Below are positions 20,726 through 28,713 of a stretch of DNA of 64,000 bases, piece by piece (position 1 is the first letter of the stretch; each line of letters begins with the position of its first letter). The DNA is from Thioclava sp. GXIMD2076. GTDB lineage: Bacteria > Pseudomonadota > Alphaproteobacteria > Rhodobacterales > Rhodobacteraceae. The position numbers and the translations under genes are program-made. The notes under the pieces were generated by a model. It ran no database searches and had not been told where the DNA came from. It was given only the letters and a program-made list of their open reading frames with translations. The stretch covers positions 2,097,001 to 2,161,000 of the forward strand of contig NZ_CP149932.1 of NCBI RefSeq assembly GCF_037949795.1. Direction: 5' to 3'.

Positions 20726-21604
20726 ATGATCACGACATCGACACTCGGCGGGACCTTCACCTTCAAGGGCGGGCGGACGGTCCACCGCCTCGGCTATGGC
20801 GCCATGCAGCTGGCCGGTCCGCATGTCTTCGGCCCACCCGCGGATCACGAGGGGGCGCTCGCGGTTCTGCGTGCCGCGATCGAGGCAGGGATCGACCATA
20901 TCGATACCTCGGATTTTTATGGTCCGCATGTCACCAACCAGCTTATCCGCGAGGCGCTCCACCCCTATCCGCAGGATCTGAGCATCGTGACCAAGGTGGG
21001 CGCGCGACGCGGGGCGGATGCCTCGTGGAACCTCGCAGCCTCCCCCGATGATCTTGTGGCGGCTGTGCGCGACAATCTCGACAATCTCGGTCTCGAGGCG
21101 ATGGAGGTCGTCAACCTGCGGCTGATGTTTGCGGAGGGGCCTGCCGAAGGCTCGATCGAGGAGCCGCTCACGGTGCTGGCCGAGCTACAGGCGCAGGGTC
21201 TGATCCGGCATATCGGGCTCAGCAACGCCACCGCCGCACAGGTCGCAGAAGGGCGCAAGATCACCGAGATCGTCTGCGTGCAGAACCTCTACAACATCGC
21301 CAACCGGAGCGATGATGCGCTGATCGAGACGCTGGCCGCCGAGGGTATTGCCTATGTGCCGTTCTTCCCGCTGGGTGGTTTCACGCCGCTGCAATCGCGG
21401 GAGCTGGACGCGGTTGCCGCCGGCCTCGGGGCCTCGCCGCAACAGGTCGCGCTGGCATGGCTGTTGCAGAGATCGCCGAATATCCTCGTCATTCCGGGCA
21501 CCAAGACATTGTCGCATCTGCATGAAAATATCGCGGCAGCCGATCTGGAATTGCCACGGGAGGCGCTGCAACGGCTCGATGCAATCGGTCGGCAGACCGC
21601 CTGA
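20726..21604 (+). CDS. Aldo/keto reductase (YdbC-like)
   Basis: A 292-residue NADPH-dependent reductase of the AKR superfamily. Asp60 (H-I-D-T-S-D), Tyr65 (F-Y-G-P) and Lys90 (V-T-K-V-G) of the catalytic tetrad are present; the position of the usual catalytic His is occupied by Asn130 in V-V-N-L-R. That arrangement is like the E. coli YdbC group, reported as a pyridoxal-type reductase. The cofactor end has V-I-P-G-T-K-T. Probably controlled by the divergent LysR protein. Confidence 0.9.
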   Translation: MITTSTLGGTFTFKGGRTVHRLGYGAMQLAGPHVFGPPADHEGALAVLRAAIEAGIDHIDTSDFYGPHVTNQLIREALHPYPQDLSIVTKVGARRGADASWNLAASPDDLVAAVRDNLDNLGLEAMEVVNLRLMFAEGPAEGSIEEPLTVLAELQAQGLIRHIGLSNATAAQVAEGRKITEIVCVQNLYNIANRSDDALIETLAAEGIAYVPFFPLGGFTPLQSRELDAVAAGLGASPQQVALAWLLQRSPNILVIPGTKTLSHLHENIAAADLELPREALQRLDAIGRQTA

Positions 21605-21620
21605 TACATCGCACAAGGTT

Positions 21621-21646
21621 ACGCCCGGCAGGAGACTGCCGGGCGT
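21621..21646. terminator. Bidirectional terminator after aldo/keto reductase
   Basis: A perfect 11-bp stem (21621-21631 with 21636-21646) closed by a GAGA tetraloop. It separates the reductase gene from the converging anti-sigma gene. The T tail is weak. Confidence 0.7.
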
Positions 21647-21686
21647 TCCGGTCGTTCCCTCTTGATTGCCTGCAGTAGCGAGACCC

Positions 21687-22289
21687 TCAGAGGCGCAAGA
21701 GCTGCCGCCCGGCGATCCGTCCGGCCAGACCGCAGAGCAGGATCGCCGCACCATACCAAAGCAGATAGAAGGCCGGGCCGTCATCATCGCAATGGATGGC
21801 ATAGATCATTGCCGCCAACGCACCGGCAAAAAGGCCGGCAATCCAGCCCGTCCTGCCGCCATCCACGACGATCCGGCGTCGAAGGCCCACAAAAAGAAAC
21901 CCGCCGATAGGCAGGCCCAAGGCCGGAATGGACAGCAGGCAGATCCACCATGTCCGGCCCCAGAGATTACCGCCCCCGATCATCGCGCCCCCCCAGACCA
22001 GTCCGCACAGGATCATGAGGGCAAGAGGGGCTCTGAGCGAGGCGGGACGGTCCTCGACAGGGCGCGCGAGCGGACGCGCCAGTAGCAATGCGAAGGCCAG
22101 CGGCAGCGTCTGTTTGAGCAATACGGGCAGGGTGCGTATGGCCTCGCTCCAATCCGGACGCGGGCCCCACAGGAGGACCATGAGAGCGATCGAGACCGCG
22201 CCTCCCGCCAGTAGCCGGAGCCGCAGATGCGGATAGCGGGGCGGTGTTGTATCGGCGCTGAGCGCCGCGATCAGGTTTTCGGTTTCCAT
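21687..22289 (-). CDS. nrsF: NrsF-type membrane anti-sigma factor (DUF1109)
   Basis: A 200-residue inner-membrane protein with six hydrophobic segments and no other domain, as in DUF1109/NrsF proteins. In Caulobacter NrsF holds the ECF factor SigF inactive until metal or oxidative stress. Here the gene overlaps the end of the sigma gene by 19 bp, so the two are made together. The C-H residues in I-H-C-D-D-D could be metal- or redox-sensitive; NrsF proteins are known to depend on cysteines for sensing. Confidence 0.88.
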   Translation of the reverse strand: METENLIAALSADTTPPRYPHLRLRLLAGGAVSIALMVLLWGPRPDWSEAIRTLPVLLKQTLPLAFALLLARPLARPVEDRPASLRAPLALMILCGLVWGGAMIGGGNLWGRTWWICLLSIPALGLPIGGFLFVGLRRRIVVDGGRTGWIAGLFAGALAAMIYAIHCDDDGPAFYLLWYGAAILLCGLAGRIAGRQLLRL

Positions 22290-22825
22290 TCCTCGTCCTT
22301 TCTTGCCGCCTCGGCCAGTCGGCTCAAGGCACGGTGCAACGCCACGCGCAGTGCCCCCGGACTGAGCCCGAATTTGCGAGCCAGAGCCTCGGGCTCGGCC
22401 CCGCCCAATGCGTGATCGCGCACCAGCGAGGCATCCCTGTCGGGCAGTCGCGCCAGAGCCTGCTCCAGCAGAAGTCCTTCGAGCGGATCGACCGCCACGC
22501 CATGCAGATCGTGGTGGTCCTCGATCGGCTCATGCCCGCCTTTCGGGCGGGCCCGCATCACATCGATCGCCTTGCGGCGCACGATGACCCGCACCCAAGG
22601 CAGGAGCGGGCGGGTGGGGTCCCAACTGCCACGTTTGAGATGGATCGCCAGAAGCGCCTCCTGCACCACATCCTCGACGAGATGCGCCAGCGAACCCGGA
22701 AGGTCCGTGCGCGCCATCGCCCTCATGCGTGGCGCAAGCGCCGAGAGGCAGGCCGAATAGGCCCTGCGGTCTCCGGCCAGTCCGGCACGCATCCATGTCT
22801 CTATCTCGAAATCGGCCTGAGCCAT
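22271..22825 (-). CDS. sigF: ECF sigma factor, SigF-like
   Basis: An extracytoplasmic-function sigma factor of 184 residues. Region 2 contains E-D-V-V-Q-E-A-L-L-A-I-H and P-W-V-R-V-I-V-R-R-K-A-I-D; region 4 contains L-P-D-R-D-A-S-L-V-R-D-H-A-L-G-G and F-G-L-S-P-G-A-L-R-V-A-L-H-R-A-L. The pairing with an NrsF anti-sigma and the divergent bufferin operon places it in the SigF group. A GTAAC-N17-CGTA promoter-like pair lies upstream on its own strand, which suggests positive autoregulation. Confidence 0.92.
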   Translation of the reverse strand: MAQADFEIETWMRAGLAGDRRAYSACLSALAPRMRAMARTDLPGSLAHLVEDVVQEALLAIHLKRGSWDPTRPLLPWVRVIVRRKAIDVMRARPKGGHEPIEDHHDLHGVAVDPLEGLLLEQALARLPDRDASLVRDHALGGAEPEALARKFGLSPGALRVALHRALSRLAEAARKDEEWKPKT

Positions 22826-22862
22826 GCGGGGCCTGCCATGTTTGTGCCACTCTATGAATGTC

Positions 22863-22891
22863 TACGGGCGGCAATGCGTGGATGTTACAGC
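22863..22891 (-). promoter_or_regulatory. Predicted SigF-type promoter of sigF-nrsF
   Basis: On the minus strand, GCTGTAACATC (22891-22881) is followed by CGTA, with 17 bases between GTAAC and CGTA. The same box stands upstream of bufA. It resembles the GTAAC/CGAA promoters I recall for Caulobacter SigF. Function is inferred. Confidence 0.6.
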
Positions 22892-22940
22892 ACTGGCGCG
22901 AAATTTTAATGCGGGCTTTTCACATCACAGAACGGTGATC

Positions 22941-22969
22941 GCTGTAACATCTGCAAGGCCGGAGCCGAA
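22941..22969 (+). promoter_or_regulatory. Predicted SigF-type promoter of the bufferin operon
   Basis: GCTGTAACATC at 22941-22951 is followed by CGAA at 22966-22969, with 17 bases between GTAAC and CGAA. It is the divergent twin of the sigF box and lies about 50 bases before the bufA start codon, leaving room for a short leader. Confidence 0.65.
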
Positions 22970-23019
22970 GACCCTGAGGCAGACACGAAGGATCTGCGTC
23001 AACCCATCAGGAGCTAGAC

Positions 23020-23319
23020 ATGTCCAACACAACTCTCGGCCTCGCCACGATTATCGCCGCAACCGTCACCGGTCTTTCATTGCCCGCCCATGCCGCAGGA
23101 CAGGAAAAATGCTACGGCGTTGCGCTTGCAGGCCAGAACGGCTGTGCCGCAGGCCCCGGCACCACCTGCGCGGGAACGTCGAAGATGGATTATCAGGGCA
23201 ATGCGTGGACGCTGGTGCCTGCTGGCACCTGTGCCGATATGGAGCTTCCGGCCATGGCGAACGGGCATGCGCGCATGGGCGCGCTGACGCCGCTTGAACG
23301 CGATCTTCCGAAAATGTGA
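23020..23319 (+). CDS. bufA: Bufferin precursor, BufA1-type (DUF2282)
   Basis: A 99-residue exported precursor peptide. Residues 1-26 are a Sec signal peptide ending A-H-A-A. The core contains four cysteines in [20 protein letters not shown] and A-G-T-C, the pattern of DUF2282 proteins. Bufferins are ribosomal peptides whose cysteines are modified by a MNIO enzyme to copper-binding rings, and they protect cells against copper in the periplasm. AGGAG lies six bases before the ATG. First gene of a four-gene operon. Confidence 0.92.
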   Translation: MSNTTLGLATIIAATVTGLSLPAHAAGQEKCYGVALAGQNGCAAGPGTTCAGTSKMDYQGNAWTLVPAGTCADMELPAMANGHARMGALTPLERDLPKM

Positions 23320-23370
23320 GAGGTCCGGCGCGCGGATCCACCGCGCGCCGCATAGCCCGAGGAGAGCGCC

Positions 23371-24204
23371 ATGACCACAGCCTTGCCCGCCCGCGCCGGA
23401 ATCGGTTTCAAGCCGAAGCATCTGCAGGATCTCGCCCGTCCCGGCGCTGTGTCCTGGCTTGAGATCCATGCCGAGAATTACATGATCGAGGGCGGCCCCC
23501 GCCTTGCGATGCTGATGGATCTGGCGGAGCGGTTTCCGATTTCGGTGCATGGCGTGGGATTGTCGATCGGGGGCGAGGGGCCGCTCGATCGACTGCATCT
23601 GCGCCGGTTGCAGCAGTTGCTTGACCGCATCAGACCCGCGCAGTTTTCCGAACATCTTGCATGGTCTACCCATCAGGGTGCCTATTACAGCGACCTGCTT
23701 CCCTTGCCCTATACCGAGGCCACGCTTCGGCATGTGGCCGATCATGTGTCCGAGGTGCAGGACCGGCTCGGTCTGCAGATGCTTCTGGAAAATCCGACCA
23801 GCTATCTGCGCCTTGCCGATAGCACCATCCCCGAGCCCGAGTTCCTTGCGCGCGTTGCCGAGAAGACCGGCTGCGGCATGCTTCTGGATCTGAACAATCT
23901 CTTCCTGTCCTCGGTCAATGTGGGCATCGGTGTCGAGGCCTATCTGGCGGCCTATCCGCTCGAACGCACGGGAGAGATCCATCTTGCAGGGCACGTGCCG
24001 GATCCCGGCGAGGGGCGGAAATTGCTGATCGATAGCCATTCCACCGCTGTCGCCGATCCGGTCTGGGCGCTTTGTGCCGAGGTCATCGGGCGGATCGGGC
24101 CGAGGCCGGTCCTGATCGAATGGGACGAGGATGTGCCGGAGTTTGCCATCCTCGAGGCCGAGGCGGCGCGGGCGCAGGCGCTGCTCGATGAGGTGCCGGC
24201 ATGA
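23371..24204 (+). CDS. bufB: MNIO enzyme BufB (DUF692)
   Basis: A 277-residue multinuclear non-haem iron-dependent oxidase with a TIM-barrel fold. Metal-ligand segments visible: E-I-H-A-E-N near residue 31, S-V-H-G-V-G-L-S near residue 55, S-E-H-L-A-W near residue 91, E-N-P-T-S-Y, L-D-L-N-N and E-I-H-L-A-G-H. It modifies cysteines of the BufA core, by analogy with the Caulobacter enzyme. The gene overlaps bufC by 4 bp (ATGA). Confidence 0.94.
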   Translation: MTTALPARAGIGFKPKHLQDLARPGAVSWLEIHAENYMIEGGPRLAMLMDLAERFPISVHGVGLSIGGEGPLDRLHLRRLQQLLDRIRPAQFSEHLAWSTHQGAYYSDLLPLPYTEATLRHVADHVSEVQDRLGLQMLLENPTSYLRLADSTIPEPEFLARVAEKTGCGMLLDLNNLFLSSVNVGIGVEAYLAAYPLERTGEIHLAGHVPDPGEGRKLLIDSHSTAVADPVWALCAEVIGRIGPRPVLIEWDEDVPEFAILEAEAARAQALLDEVPA

Positions 24205-24908
24205 GCCACGAGACACAATTCATTGCGGGGCTGCGCGGGCAGGCCAAGATGCCGGATCTCGCCATCGACCATCCGCCCGCCGAAGCCGCACGCAGGTTTT
24301 CGGTCTATCGCAACAATGTCGCGGTGGCTCTGACCGCGGCGCTTCGGGCGGGGTTTCCCGCAGTCGAGGCACTGGTCGGGCACGAGTTTTTTACGGCTAT
24401 GGCGCGCGAGTTCATCCGCGACCATCCGCCCCGTGATCCGGTCATGGCGTGTTACGGAGGCCCCTTTGCCGGCTGGCTGGAGGGCTTTGCGCCCGTGGTC
24501 GGTCTGCCCTATCTGCCCGAGGTCGCCTGTATCGAGATGACATTGCGCCTTGCCTGCCATGCGCGTGATTGCGCGGTCGTGACGCAGGAGACGCTCGGCG
24601 AAAGCGTTGGCGCGGGGATCGTGCCGCATCCGGCTGCGCATTGTCTGTCCCTGCGCAGCGCGGCACTCTCGGCATGGGCCCGAAATTCCGGCAGGCCGGA
24701 TCTGAAATCCGCCGCGCCCGGAGAGGTGTTGATCACGCGTCCCCATGCGGATGTTTTGATTGCCGAGGCTCCACGTGGGACCAAGGCCACATTTTCGGCC
24801 CTGTCGCAGGGACGTGATCTGGAAGTCGCGCTCGAGGGGCGGTCCGATTCGGTGGCCATCCTTTCCTGCCTCGTTCGGGCAGGCGCATTGACCACGGGAG
24901 GCCGATAG
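24201..24908 (+). CDS. bufC: Bufferin partner protein BufC (DUF2063)
   Basis: A 235-residue protein of the DUF2063/HvfC-BufC family: F-S-V-Y-R-N-N-V-A-V-A-L-T-A-A-L near residue 33 and F-P-A-V-E-A-L-V-G. In known systems it is thought to deliver the precursor peptide to the MNIO enzyme and is needed for modification. Overlaps bufB, and is one base from the DoxX gene, so all are one transcript. Confidence 0.92.
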   Translation: MSHETQFIAGLRGQAKMPDLAIDHPPAEAARRFSVYRNNVAVALTAALRAGFPAVEALVGHEFFTAMAREFIRDHPPRDPVMACYGGPFAGWLEGFAPVVGLPYLPEVACIEMTLRLACHARDCAVVTQETLGESVGAGIVPHPAAHCLSLRSAALSAWARNSGRPDLKSAAPGEVLITRPHADVLIAEAPRGTKATFSALSQGRDLEVALEGRSDSVAILSCLVRAGALTTGGR

Positions 24909-24909
24909 C

Positions 24910-25437
24910 ATGAGGCGGGTCATTTTCGGGCCGCAGGCGCCCACGCGGGAGATTCTGGCCCTCGGCTGTGTCACACGGCTTGTGTTTGCGGCGGTGTTGC
25001 TGCGCTTCTTCTGGACCTCGGCCCTGACCAAGCTTGATGGTTTCGGCTTGTCGGCGTCGGCCTATGTGCAGATCTTTCCGCGCAGGATGGAGGCATTGGG
25101 ATATGATCCGGACGGCCTCGCGCCTCTCGCGAAACTGGTCGTGGCCGCTGGCACTGCGGCGGAGATCATTCTGCCCGCGCTGATCCTTGCCGGACTGGCG
25201 ACACGGGCGGCTTCGGTCATGATGATCGGCTTCATCATAGTCATGACGGTGACGGATCTCGTGGGCCATGGTGTCGGACCGGAGACTGCGGGAAAGCTCT
25301 TTGACCGCGCCGCGGATAGCCTGCTGGACCAGCGGCTTCTGTGGATCTGGCTTCTGGGGGGGCTTGCAGTCTCAGGAGGCGGATGGTTTTCGGCGGACCG
25401 TCTGTTTAACGGGTTACGCCGTCATACTCCAAGATAG
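24910..25437 (+). CDS. DoxX family membrane protein of the bufferin operon
   Basis: A 175-residue membrane protein with four hydrophobic segments and the DoxX pattern L-A-K-L-V-V-A-A-G-T-A-A-E-I near residue 74. DoxX genes commonly end bufferin and related MNIO operons; the role is unclear, perhaps electron transfer or quinone-linked redox support of the modification. The start directly follows the bufC stop. Confidence 0.88.
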   Translation: MRRVIFGPQAPTREILALGCVTRLVFAAVLLRFFWTSALTKLDGFGLSASAYVQIFPRRMEALGYDPDGLAPLAKLVVAAGTAAEIILPALILAGLATRAASVMMIGFIIVMTVTDLVGHGVGPETAGKLFDRAADSLLDQRLLWIWLLGGLAVSGGGWFSADRLFNGLRRHTPR

Positions 25438-25518
25438 GGGCGGCAGAGACGATGCCTTGTGGTCCGGGGCCCCGCCTACGGTGGGGTGGCCGGTTCGCAC
25501 GCCCGATGTCCGCTCCAG

Positions 25519-26145
25519 TTACTGGCGCGGGGAGAGCCTTCCGAGCGCTGCGAAGATCCGGCACTGGGCGGAGAAGAGGAACATATAGGCCGCAAATTCG
25601 GCAATCTCCTCGGTGACCTGCCCGTTGGGTAGGCCATAGAGGCTGCTTCCCACATGGCCCTCTGCGGCAGAGGAGACCAGCATCGCCAGAATGAACAGGC
25701 CGAAATCGCCAAAGGGGAAGGCCTTATGTGCGATCAGCTGGCCGATACGGCGGATCCCGCGCCCGTAAAGGAAACTCACAACCGCCAGCACCAGAAGCGC
25801 CATCATCACGGGGGCCACGAAGGGCTTGTACCACAGCACATGGGACGAGAATTGCGGCCCGTGTTCGCCGATGGATTGCGGAGCAAGGAACACCGCCCCC
25901 CAGCTCAGCTCGCGTAGCGCTAGACCGATCCAGAACGGCACCGCCGCCAGCCAGAACCAGCCCCCCCGCGCATCCTGTGTCGGGACCCGCGCATAGCGGA
26001 GAGAGAGGCCCGCGCCGACCAGTAGAAGGAGCGCCTGCGACGTTTCGACGGGCCCGTTCTCGAAGCTCGTCCAAAGTGGCAACCACAGCGCCAGCGGTAC
26101 ACTCGCAACCAGCAGCACCACTCCGATCCACCTTATTGCATTCAC
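25519..26145 (-). CDS. Multi-pass membrane protein of unknown function
   Basis: A membrane protein of about 208 residues with six hydrophobic segments. No family is recognised. The most distinctive stretches are F-W-I-G-L-A-L-R-E-L-S-W-G and S-A-A-E-G-H-V-G-S-S near the C-terminus. The GTG at 26145 is preferred because GGGAGG lies 8 bases upstream; the frame runs open to 26181. Convergent with the bufferin operon, so probably unrelated to it. Confidence 0.7.
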   Translation of the reverse strand: MNAIRWIGVVLLVASVPLALWLPLWTSFENGPVETSQALLLLVGAGLSLRYARVPTQDARGGWFWLAAVPFWIGLALRELSWGAVFLAPQSIGEHGPQFSSHVLWYKPFVAPVMMALLVLAVVSFLYGRGIRRIGQLIAHKAFPFGDFGLFILAMLVSSAAEGHVGSSLYGLPNGQVTEEIAEFAAYMFLFSAQCRIFAALGRLSPRQ

Positions 26146-26780
26146 GGCTCGTCCTCCCGGCCGCCAACCATTCGGCGACACAATTCTGTCATGAAGGGGG
26201 CGAATTATCTACCTTCAGCTCGGATGTGAAGGGCTCGGAAAGGATTTATCAGGGTTCCGTCGCGCAGGGGCTGTGCATCAGTAAACTCCGGCCCGTGAGC
26301 GGGAGCTTCTGACAATTGGAAAGCTACCCGGTGGCAGCCGTTAGCGCGGGGGCGCGATCAGGCAACATGTTCCGGCAACACGTTCCGGCGCAGACCTGTT
26401 GTGACGGGCTGACAAATCGTCAGGAACCATCCCGAAGACGGAGAAAACACCGAGCGCTTGCGTGACAGTGGTATGGGGAGGGGCTCGATTTTTGGGGATG
26501 CGCGCAAACTGCCATGCAAGGCCTGTCGTGCCTAGATAGGCGCGGCGCGGGGATGGCCGGACGGTTGGTAAGAGGGCCGAGCCGCGCTATTGGAGGCCGA
26601 TCAACTGCCGTCTCGCATTGTCCTGAGATCTGCGTTATAGACCGGCGACCCGGTCCGGGGCTTCTGTCGGCCAGCGGCCCGATCTGCCAAGGCCCGTTCC
26701 TGTCTCTGCCAGATTGCAGCGGTTGCACCAGGGACAGGAAGTTGACTCACTGTGAACAAACAAAAATCTTGCGGGATGAC
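26146..26780. other. Intergenic region upstream of dusA
   Basis: About 0.6 kb. The dusA frame stays open back to 26514, but the extra residues are not DusA-like. A tandem 13-bp near-repeat (GCAACATGTTCCG and GCAACACGTTCCG) lies at 26362-26387. TTGACT at 26742-26747, with AATCTT 17 bases later, is a weak promoter candidate for dusA. No RNA gene recognised. Confidence 0.45.
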
Positions 26781-27818
26781 ATGACGGATCAAGACCTGAA
26801 TAAATCTGATTTTATTTATAAAAACAGTAGCTTTAGGCTTTCTGTGGCACCCATGATGGATTGGACTGACAGGCATTGTCGTTTCTTCCATCGCCAGATC
26901 TCGCATCACGCTCTGCTTTATACCGAAATGGTCACCGCCCCTGCGATCGTGCATGGCGACCGCTCCAAGCTTCTCGATTATAATACGCCCGAACATCCGG
27001 TGGCCCTGCAGCTGGGCGGGTCTGATCCAGCGGAATTGCGCGAGGCCACGCGGATCGCCAATGACTGGGGCTATGACGAGATCAATCTCAATTGCGGCTG
27101 CCCGTCGGATCGCGTTCAATCGGGGGCCTTCGGCGCCGTGCTGATGAAGACGCCCGAGCTGGTGGCCGAATGCGTGGCCGAGATGCAGGCCGTGGCCCAT
27201 GCCGAGGTCACCGTGAAATGCCGCATCGGGGTAGATGATCAGGCCCCTTACGAGGTGCTCCCGCGTTTTCTCGAGACGGTGTCGGCCGCGGGCGTCACGC
27301 GCTTTACCATCCATGCCCGCAAGGCGTGGCTCCAAGGATTGTCGCCCAAGGACAACCGCGAGATCCCGCCCCTCGACTATCCGCTCGTCGAGCGGATGAA
27401 GGCCGAGTATCCGCATCTCAATATTTCGCTGAATGGCGGCCTTGCCACATTGGCTGCGGCTGAGGAGGCACTGGCGCGCGGGCTCGACGGCGCGATGGTC
27501 GGGCGCGCGGCCTATCACGAGCCGATGGAGATTCTTGGCGCGGCCGATCAGCGACTCTGGGGGCAGGGCGCGCCGCGCGATCCTTTTGAAATTGCGGAAA
27601 CCATGGTGCCTTACATCGATAATCACCTTGCTCACGGTGGACGCTTGCATCAGATTACGCGCCATATGCTCGGCCTGTTCCATGGCAAGCCCGGCGCGCG
27701 GCGGTATCGCCAGATCCTGTCCGAAGGAGCGACCCGCACGGGTGCCGATAGTGCGCTTTTCGTTCAGGCGGTAGGGGCGGTGGCGCAGGCCATGCGCGCG
27801 CAGTCCGAGCAAGACTGA
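26781..27818 (+). CDS. dusA: tRNA-dihydrouridine(20/20a) synthase DusA
   Basis: Flavin enzyme that reduces uridines in the tRNA D-loop. FMN-binding A-P-M-M-D-W-T-D-R-H-C-R near residue 24, catalytic Cys in C-G-C-P-S-D-R-V near residue 105, and the T-I-H-A-R-K-A-W-L-Q-G-L-S-P-K-x-N-R-E-I-P-P-L segment that is specific to DusA. The start at 26781 gives 345 residues, a typical length; a G-rich site lies seven bases before it. Confidence 0.95.
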   Translation: MTDQDLNKSDFIYKNSSFRLSVAPMMDWTDRHCRFFHRQISHHALLYTEMVTAPAIVHGDRSKLLDYNTPEHPVALQLGGSDPAELREATRIANDWGYDEINLNCGCPSDRVQSGAFGAVLMKTPELVAECVAEMQAVAHAEVTVKCRIGVDDQAPYEVLPRFLETVSAAGVTRFTIHARKAWLQGLSPKDNREIPPLDYPLVERMKAEYPHLNISLNGGLATLAAAEEALARGLDGAMVGRAAYHEPMEILGAADQRLWGQGAPRDPFEIAETMVPYIDNHLAHGGRLHQITRHMLGLFHGKPGARRYRQILSEGATRTGADSALFVQAVGAVAQAMRAQSEQD

Positions 27819-27865
27819 CCGGTCCGTCACGGGCCTTTTGTAACACTCCGGAGCCACACGCGCCT

Positions 27866-28681
27866 ATGACCGACCCTGCTACACTCATCCCGCTCGTTCT
27901 TATCCTGATCGCAACAGGGGCCTTTGCCGGTGTGCTGGCGGGGCTTCTGGGGGTCGGGGGCGGTATCGTACTGGTGCCTGCCTTTTTCTACCTGTTCTCG
28001 GCATTGGGCTATGGCTCGAACGACCTGATGCAGGTCTGCGTGGCAACCTCGCTTGCCACCATCATCGTGACGTCCTGCCGCTCTGTGCTGGCGCATAACA
28101 AACGCGGCGCGGTGGAATGGTCGATCCTGAAAGCATGGGCATGGCTGATTGCCATCGGTGCGCTGGTGGGCGTTCTTGTCGTGCATCAGCTAAGCACTTC
28201 CGCGTTGCAGGTCATCTTTGCGGTGATGGTCTTTGTGATCGCTATGTATATGCTCTTTGGCAAATCGACCTGGCGGCTGGCCGAGGAGATGCCGGGTCTC
28301 GGGCGCCGGATGATCTATGCGCCGCTGACGGGTCTGGTCTCGGTGCTGCTCGGGATTGGCGGCGGCTCGATCGGCACGCCGCTGATGACGCTGCATGGTG
28401 TGCCGATCCACCGTGCGGTGGCGACGGCCTCGGGGTTCGGGGTGATCATCGCCGTGCCCTCGGCCATCGGTTTCCTGCTGACCCCGGTCAGCGATGCGCC
28501 GCCCTATACGATCGGTGCGGTCAATATCCCCGCCTTCCTCATCGTGATCGCCACCACCACACTGACGGCCCCCTTGGGCGCCGCACTTGCGCATAAGTTG
28601 GACCCCAAGATGCTCAAGCGTGTCTTTGCCGTCTTCCTTGCGCTGGTCGCGCTGAACATGGCGCGCAAGGTGCTGTTCTGA
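27866..28681 (+). CDS. Sulfite exporter TauE/SafE family protein
   Basis: An inner-membrane protein of 271 residues with about eight hydrophobic segments. The two family repeats are visible as G-L-L-G-V-G-G-G-I-V-L-V-P near residue 28 and L-L-G-I-G-G-G-S-I-G-T-P near residue 162. Members export sulfite, sulfoacetate or related anions; the substrate here is unknown. Follows dusA closely and may be co-transcribed. Confidence 0.92.
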   Translation: MTDPATLIPLVLILIATGAFAGVLAGLLGVGGGIVLVPAFFYLFSALGYGSNDLMQVCVATSLATIIVTSCRSVLAHNKRGAVEWSILKAWAWLIAIGALVGVLVVHQLSTSALQVIFAVMVFVIAMYMLFGKSTWRLAEEMPGLGRRMIYAPLTGLVSVLLGIGGGSIGTPLMTLHGVPIHRAVATASGFGVIIAVPSAIGFLLTPVSDAPPYTIGAVNIPAFLIVIATTTLTAPLGAALAHKLDPKMLKRVFAVFLALVALNMARKVLF

Positions 28682-28687
28682 GCGGGC

Positions 28688-28713
28688 CTGCGGGGATCAT
28701 TTGATCCCCGCAG
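28688..28713. terminator. Hairpin between converging tauE-like and mazG genes
   Basis: An 11-bp stem (28688-28698 with 28703-28713) with a 4-base loop. It includes the mazG stop codon. Followed by CCTTTG on the plus side, so it is a moderate terminator for the exporter gene. Confidence 0.6.
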
